From: Halocafeteria seosinensis
Lineage: Eukaryota > Sar > Bigyra > Bicosoecida
NCBI GenBank assembly: GCA_001687465.1
Contig: LVLI01002167.1
Span: 1 to 12,351, forward strand
Direction: 5' to 3'
DNA: 12,351 bases
In this document: piece by piece, positions 10,501 to 12,351 of the stretch
How the letters are laid out: the number at the start of each line of letters is the position of its first letter
Position numbering within the stretch: position 1 is the first letter of the stretch
Program-made: the position numbers and the translations under genes
The notes under the pieces: generated by a model
What the model was told of the DNA's origin: nothing
Seen by the model: only the letters and a program-made list of their open reading frames with translations
Database searches by the model: none

Positions 10501-12351
10501 GTGGAGTACTGGAGACTCCAATACACAGGATTCTGGCTCCATACTGGTGCAGACCGGTTCCAGTTGTGAAGGCGAAACGGGATCTATTTCTCTTGTCGTC
10601 GGTCATTCCACGGAGGGTGCAGGTGGTGCCGTCGTGCTCCGCGCTGGCACGAGCACTTGCGCCAAGGGTGGTCTTGTTGACATTGTATCTGGTACTTCTT
10701 GCTCAGGAACAAGCGGAACTGTCACCATTTCTACTGGCTTGTCTACTTGTGGCGCGTCAGGGGGATTGTTCGTGGCATCAGGTACCTCCAAAACAACCAG
10801 TGGAGCTATGTCGATATCGACAGGAAGTAGTACAGAGAATAACAGTGGAAAACTGAGTTTACGTACGGGGAATGCCTCTGCCGGCGCGTCTGGTTACATT
10901 CTTTTTCGAACTGGAAATTCTGCGCAGGGCTCTGGTGCCTTGTCTGTTCTAACGGGAGTGTCATCAGGCGGATACTCAGGGGAAATACTTTTAGAAACAG
11001 GTTGCGCGCTAGCTTCTAATAAAGCCAGCGGGTATATCAGAATGAGGACTGGATGCTCTCAAACGGACAGTGGAGGAATAACTCTAGCAACCGGGGATGT
11101 ACCAAATGGGGAGCAAAGTGGTTCAATGTCGATGATGAGTGGTAACTCCCATTCTGGTCATTCAGGAAGTCTCCAATTAAGAAGTGGGCAAGCCAATAAT
11201 GGGGAGTCTGGGAGCATTACAGTTGCCACAGGAGAGTCTTGCTCTTCAAACTCTGGCGTTATAACCATTGAAACTGGGGAATCATTCGTAAGGAGTGGCT
11301 CTATAGAAGTAGGTACTGGTGCATCCACGGGGTCCACCTCTGGAGATATATCGATAAATTCAGGATCGGCGACATGTCGCAGTGGTAGCGTATCTCTCGT
11401 TGTAGGGGACGCAAATACCGGAGACACCGGCAACATAGAGATTACTGCAGGAACTGTCTCTAACGGAGACGGTAATGGTGGCTCTGTTACACTGCGTAGT
11501 GGAGACGCTTCCAATGGATCATCTGGATCCGTCGAGGTTCGGAGTGGTGGTGTCAGTGGAGCCGGTGATTCAGGAAGCTTCATTGTAGGTACCGGCAGTA
11601 CTCCTGATGGAAACTCTGGTTCAATTTCGATCGTCGGAGGGGACAGTAACGTGGGTGACACTGGAATGATATCAATCGGCTCAGGGAAGACTAATGAAGG
11701 AGTCAGTGGGAGTATCTCCGTCTACTCGGGGGTGGCTTGTGATGGCCAATCTGGGTCGTTGTATTTGTTTACTGGGTGTGCTGTCGCCGGGAAATCTGGA
11801 TCGGCTCGTCTAATGACAGGCAGTAGTACGTGTGGAGATAGTGGGTCCATTTCTATCACTGCTGGGGAAGCAACCGATGGTAATGGTGGTGGTGTGTTTA
11901 TTGCTGCCGGACCCTCTACAGGCTCTTCAGGAAAAGGTGGAAGTGTCACTATACAAGGAGGAAGAAGTTGTCAAGGGCACTCTGGATCACTTAGTTTGCG
12001 TACTCTAGATTCTTTGGTTTCAGGGAATAGTGGATACCTTCGGATCGGGACAGGAGATGCAGCCACTGGGTCTAGTGGATCGATATCTCTTTGGACCGGG
12101 CTAGTTACAGATGGATCTTCTGGTGGATTCCTTCTTTCATCAGGGGAGGCAACTTGTGGCAACTCCGGCTATATAGCGTTATTAACAGGTGGGGCAGAAA
12201 CGGACACTGGTTCCATTTCTCTCGTTGTGGGTACCAGCTCTAAAGGGAATGGGGGTAGTATCTTAGTACGCGCGGGTACGGCTCAAGCCTCAGATGGTAA
12301 AGGAGGCTCTGTATCCATATCTAGTGGTGGCGGGGAGCATGGAGATAGCGG
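1..12351 (+). CDS. Internal fragment of a giant Gly/Ser/Thr-rich coil-repeat protein, open at both ends
   Basis: I do not recognise a named family. Codons begin at position 2 and every third base after it (residue n starts at 3n-1). I translated all 4,116 codons and met no stop. Base 1 ends a codon begun upstream and the last two bases begin another, so the start, any signal peptide and any C-terminal anchor lie outside the window. The product is made of 272 complete units of 13-17 residues (mostly 15) plus one partial. A typical unit is STGSSVMGNAGRIFV: [S/T]-G, a polar turn with Gly near position 8, [S/T/G]-G at 10-11, then alternating hydrophobics at 13 and 15. Only five Trp codons occur (4424, 6854, 7793, 10502, 12092). 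Seen: one frame with conserved coil spacing. Inferred: a parallel beta-solenoid, probably structural or at the surface. No catalytic motif or membrane segment is visible. Real coding is supported by the in-frame length and by synonymous drift between old duplicates. The function is a guess. Confidence 0.93.
1569..2410 (+). repeat. Diverged coil segment separating arrays A and B
   Basis: The reading frame continues, but sequence similarity falls to the generic coil pattern. Counted from marker coil to marker coil (1559, 1922, 2372), it spans an 8-coil block of 121 residues followed by a 10-coil block of 150 residues, so the even-number spacing is kept. Both junctions with the flanking arrays fall inside the marker coil: array A ends just after its I-V-G codons, and array B resumes partway through a V-V-G-S-S-N coil. 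Four consecutive coils each carry one Cys (codons at 2120, 2171, 2201 and 2255). Two coils are one residue short, with the deletion in the turn. The segment could be older sequence into which arrays expanded on both sides, or a block exchanged into one original array. Confidence 0.88.
2411..3849 (+). repeat. Tandem array B: second run of the same 459-base repeat, about 3.1 copies
   Basis: This is the same 459-base, 10-coil unit as array A, in the same frame, phased at 2651, 3110 and 3569. Identity to the repeat begins at 2411 and ends at 3849. The first partial copy is array-A-like (CCG for Pro at 2438, as at 248, 707 and 1166). The later copies carry TCA for Ser at 2897, 3356 and 3815, and share further B-specific changes such as a GTT-ACG pair in place of ATT-ACT. 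The array is therefore a hybrid that changes type near its left end. One copy has a Gly-to-Glu change (GAA at 3503). All copies keep the frame. The array ends inside the S-G-G-G coil, beyond which the coils are again diverged. Confidence 0.94.
3850..5002 (+). repeat. Diverged coils completing a 28-coil group after array B
   Basis: From the last array-B marker coil at 3749, the blocks are 8 coils (to 4108), 10 coils (4109-4555) and 10 coils (4556-5002), a 28-coil group. The marker coil at 4109 begins A-I-G and is recognisable. The one at 4556 (L-G-G) is weak, and I placed it from the E-A-G, K-S-G and F-S-S-E coils that follow in the expected order. Three consecutive coils hold four Cys (codons at 3959, 3989, 4031 and 4040). 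The first of the five Trp codons is at 4424. There is no stop and no other feature. Confidence 0.8.
5003..6262 (+). repeat. 28-coil group (8 + 10 + 10)
   Basis: Marker coils start at 5003 (A-V-G), 5357 (T-V-G) and 5807 (V-V-G), giving blocks of 8 coils (118 residues), 10 coils (150) and 10 coils (152). The coil after each marker reads x-A-G or R-S-G and is one or two residues longer than usual, ending in G-G and a strand. In the first two blocks a coil lacking the usual T-G follows at the fourth position (A-T-S-N and V-T-A-K). A 13-residue coil at 5189 has lost two turn residues while its strand is intact. The polarity and spacing of the coils are otherwise regular. No cell-targeting or catalytic signature is visible. 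Confidence 0.82.
6200..6372 (+). repeat. 173-base near-identical tract, copy 1
   Basis: This tract matches 7481-7653 base for base except at 6226 (GGT versus GGC) and 6244 (GAC versus GAT), both synonymous. It encodes the end of one coil, the A-T-G-D-A-E coil, the L-V-G-R-S-T marker coil, the long R-A-G coil and the start of the S-S-G-G-G coil. Sequence on both sides diverges sharply, including the rest of the same coils. The offset between copies is 1,281 bases, equal to 28 coils (8 + 10 + 10). Confidence 0.95.
7181..7684 (+). repeat. Old 168-residue duplication, copy 1
   Basis: Eleven consecutive coils align without gaps to 9773-10276. By hand I count 121 of 168 identical residues (about 72 percent). 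The strongest stretch includes the S-T-N-x-G-D-S-G-N-I coil, the S-N-D-G-S-S-G-S-L-T coil and the G-N-S-G-Y-I-L-L coil. At the DNA level many codons differ only at third positions. This is the pattern of an old duplication kept by selection on the protein. Confidence 0.88.
7481..7653 (+). repeat. 173-base near-identical tract, copy 2
   Basis: This is the partner of 6200-6372 (171 of 173 bases identical by eye). It sits at the equivalent place in its block, covering the marker coil at 7544 and its neighbours. It lies inside the older 504-base duplication at 7181-7684, whose other copy (around 10070-10250) differs from it at many synonymous sites. The 6200/7481 match is therefore a much more recent event, probably gene conversion of a short tract. 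Confidence 0.95.
8876..10594 (+). repeat. Diverged group of 38 coils (8 + 10 + 10 + 10)
   Basis: Marker coils at 8876 (R-V-G), 9233, 9677 and 10136 (all L-V-G) define blocks of 119, 148, 153 and 153 residues. The block at 8876 lacks a clear S-A-D coil. Those at 9677 and 10136 have the canonical 15, 17, 15, 16 length order in their first four coils. Much of 9773-10276 is the old duplicate of 7181-7684. No stop, frame change or non-coil domain is seen. Confidence 0.82.
9773..10276 (+). repeat. Old 168-residue duplication, copy 2
   Basis: This is the counterpart of 7181-7684, displaced by 2,592 bases (864 residues, 58 coils). Coil lengths match one for one: 15, 16, seven of 15, 17, 15. In the 18 codons around the marker coil (ending L-L-V-G at 10136-10144), seven codons differ synonymously from copy 1 and only one changes the residue (Glu versus Gly). 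Outside this interval the two regions share only the generic coil pattern. Confidence 0.88.
10595..11857 (+). repeat. 28-coil group (8 + 10 + 10) with one degenerate marker
   Basis: Clear marker coils lie at 10595 (V-V-G) and 11399 (V-V-G), 18 coils apart. The middle marker is degenerate: the coil at 10949 starts L-T-G. It is still placed there because the next three coils have lengths 17, 14 and 16, echoing the usual long-second and long-fourth coil pattern, and this splits the 18 into 8 + 10. The third block (11399-11857) is a canonical 153 residues. Three consecutive coils each carry one Cys (codons at 10658, 10700 and 10748). Confidence 0.78.
11858..12351 (+). repeat. Last 8-coil block and start of the next block, cut by the right edge
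   Basis: A marker coil at 11858 (T-A-G with a G-G-G turn) starts an 8-coil block of 122 residues with canonical lengths 15, 17, 15, 16, 15, 15, 15 and 14. The fourth coil reads R-T-L-D in place of the usual S-A-D form. The next marker at 12224 (V-V-G) is followed by a 17-residue R-A-G coil and the start of an S-S-G-G-G coil, so a further block clearly continues beyond the window. The protein gives no sign of ending here. Confidence 0.85.

Noticed and set aside
1-12351. RTX-type calcium-binding repeats
   Set aside because: RTX repeats are nonapeptides with a G-G-x-G-x-D core. Here the unit is about 15 residues and no regular Asp occupies such a place.
1-12351. Collagen-like or silk-like low-complexity protein
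   Set aside because: Gly does not fall every third residue, Pro is rare, and hydrophobic residues sit at fixed coil positions, so it is not simple low complexity.
1-12351. G-quadruplex or strand-skew function from the G-rich + strand
   Set aside because: The G excess is explained by the many GGN Gly codons. No G-run pattern stands out beyond that.
3850-12351. Decaying pseudogene of the repeat arrays
   Set aside because: There is no stop or frameshift in 8.5 kb of diverged sequence, coil phase is kept, and old duplicates differ mostly at silent sites.

Overview
The whole window is protein-coding and lies inside one gene. On the + strand, the frame whose codons start at positions 2, 5, 8 and so on has no stop codon from one edge to the other: 4,116 full codons (2-12349). 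Neither the start nor the end of the gene is present. I found no promoter, terminator, RNA gene, mobile element or second gene. The other open frames, including long Pro-rich ones on the minus strand, look like shadows of this repetitive frame.

The encoded protein is extremely rich in Gly, Ser and Thr. It is built almost entirely from a unit of about 15 residues, roughly [x][S/T]-G-x-x-x-x-G-x-S-G-x-[I/V/L]-x-[I/V/L]. I segmented the window by hand into 272 complete units ('coils') plus one partial. Hydrophobic residues alternate just before an [S/T]-G turn, which suggests a stacked beta-solenoid. A marker coil ending in V-G and carrying a G-G pair recurs every 10 or every 8 coils, and never at an odd number in 28 consecutive intervals. 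The 10- and 8-coil blocks often group as 10+10+8 = 28 coils (about 1,260 bases).

Layout: 1-1568 is a nearly perfect 459-base (153-codon, 10-coil) tandem array. 1569-2410 is a diverged 18-coil stretch. 2411-3849 is a second near-perfect 459-base array of the same sequence family. 3850-12351 is diverged coil sequence that keeps the 8/10 phase. It contains one near-identical 173-base duplicated tract (6200-6372 and 7481-7653) and one old 504-base duplication (7181-7684 and 9773-10276), in which the protein is conserved while synonymous sites have drifted.

Organism: the window cannot settle this. An uninterrupted coding stretch of 12.3 kb with mixed codon use and no obvious CpG avoidance would fit a bacterium, a large DNA virus, or a protist or alga with a giant intron-free exon. 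I have a vague, low-confidence memory of similar Gly/Ser repeats in predicted proteins of microalgae such as diatoms and other stramenopiles, but nothing here proves it. The function is unknown. By analogy with other giant repetitive solenoids, an extracellular or surface structural role is the most natural guess.
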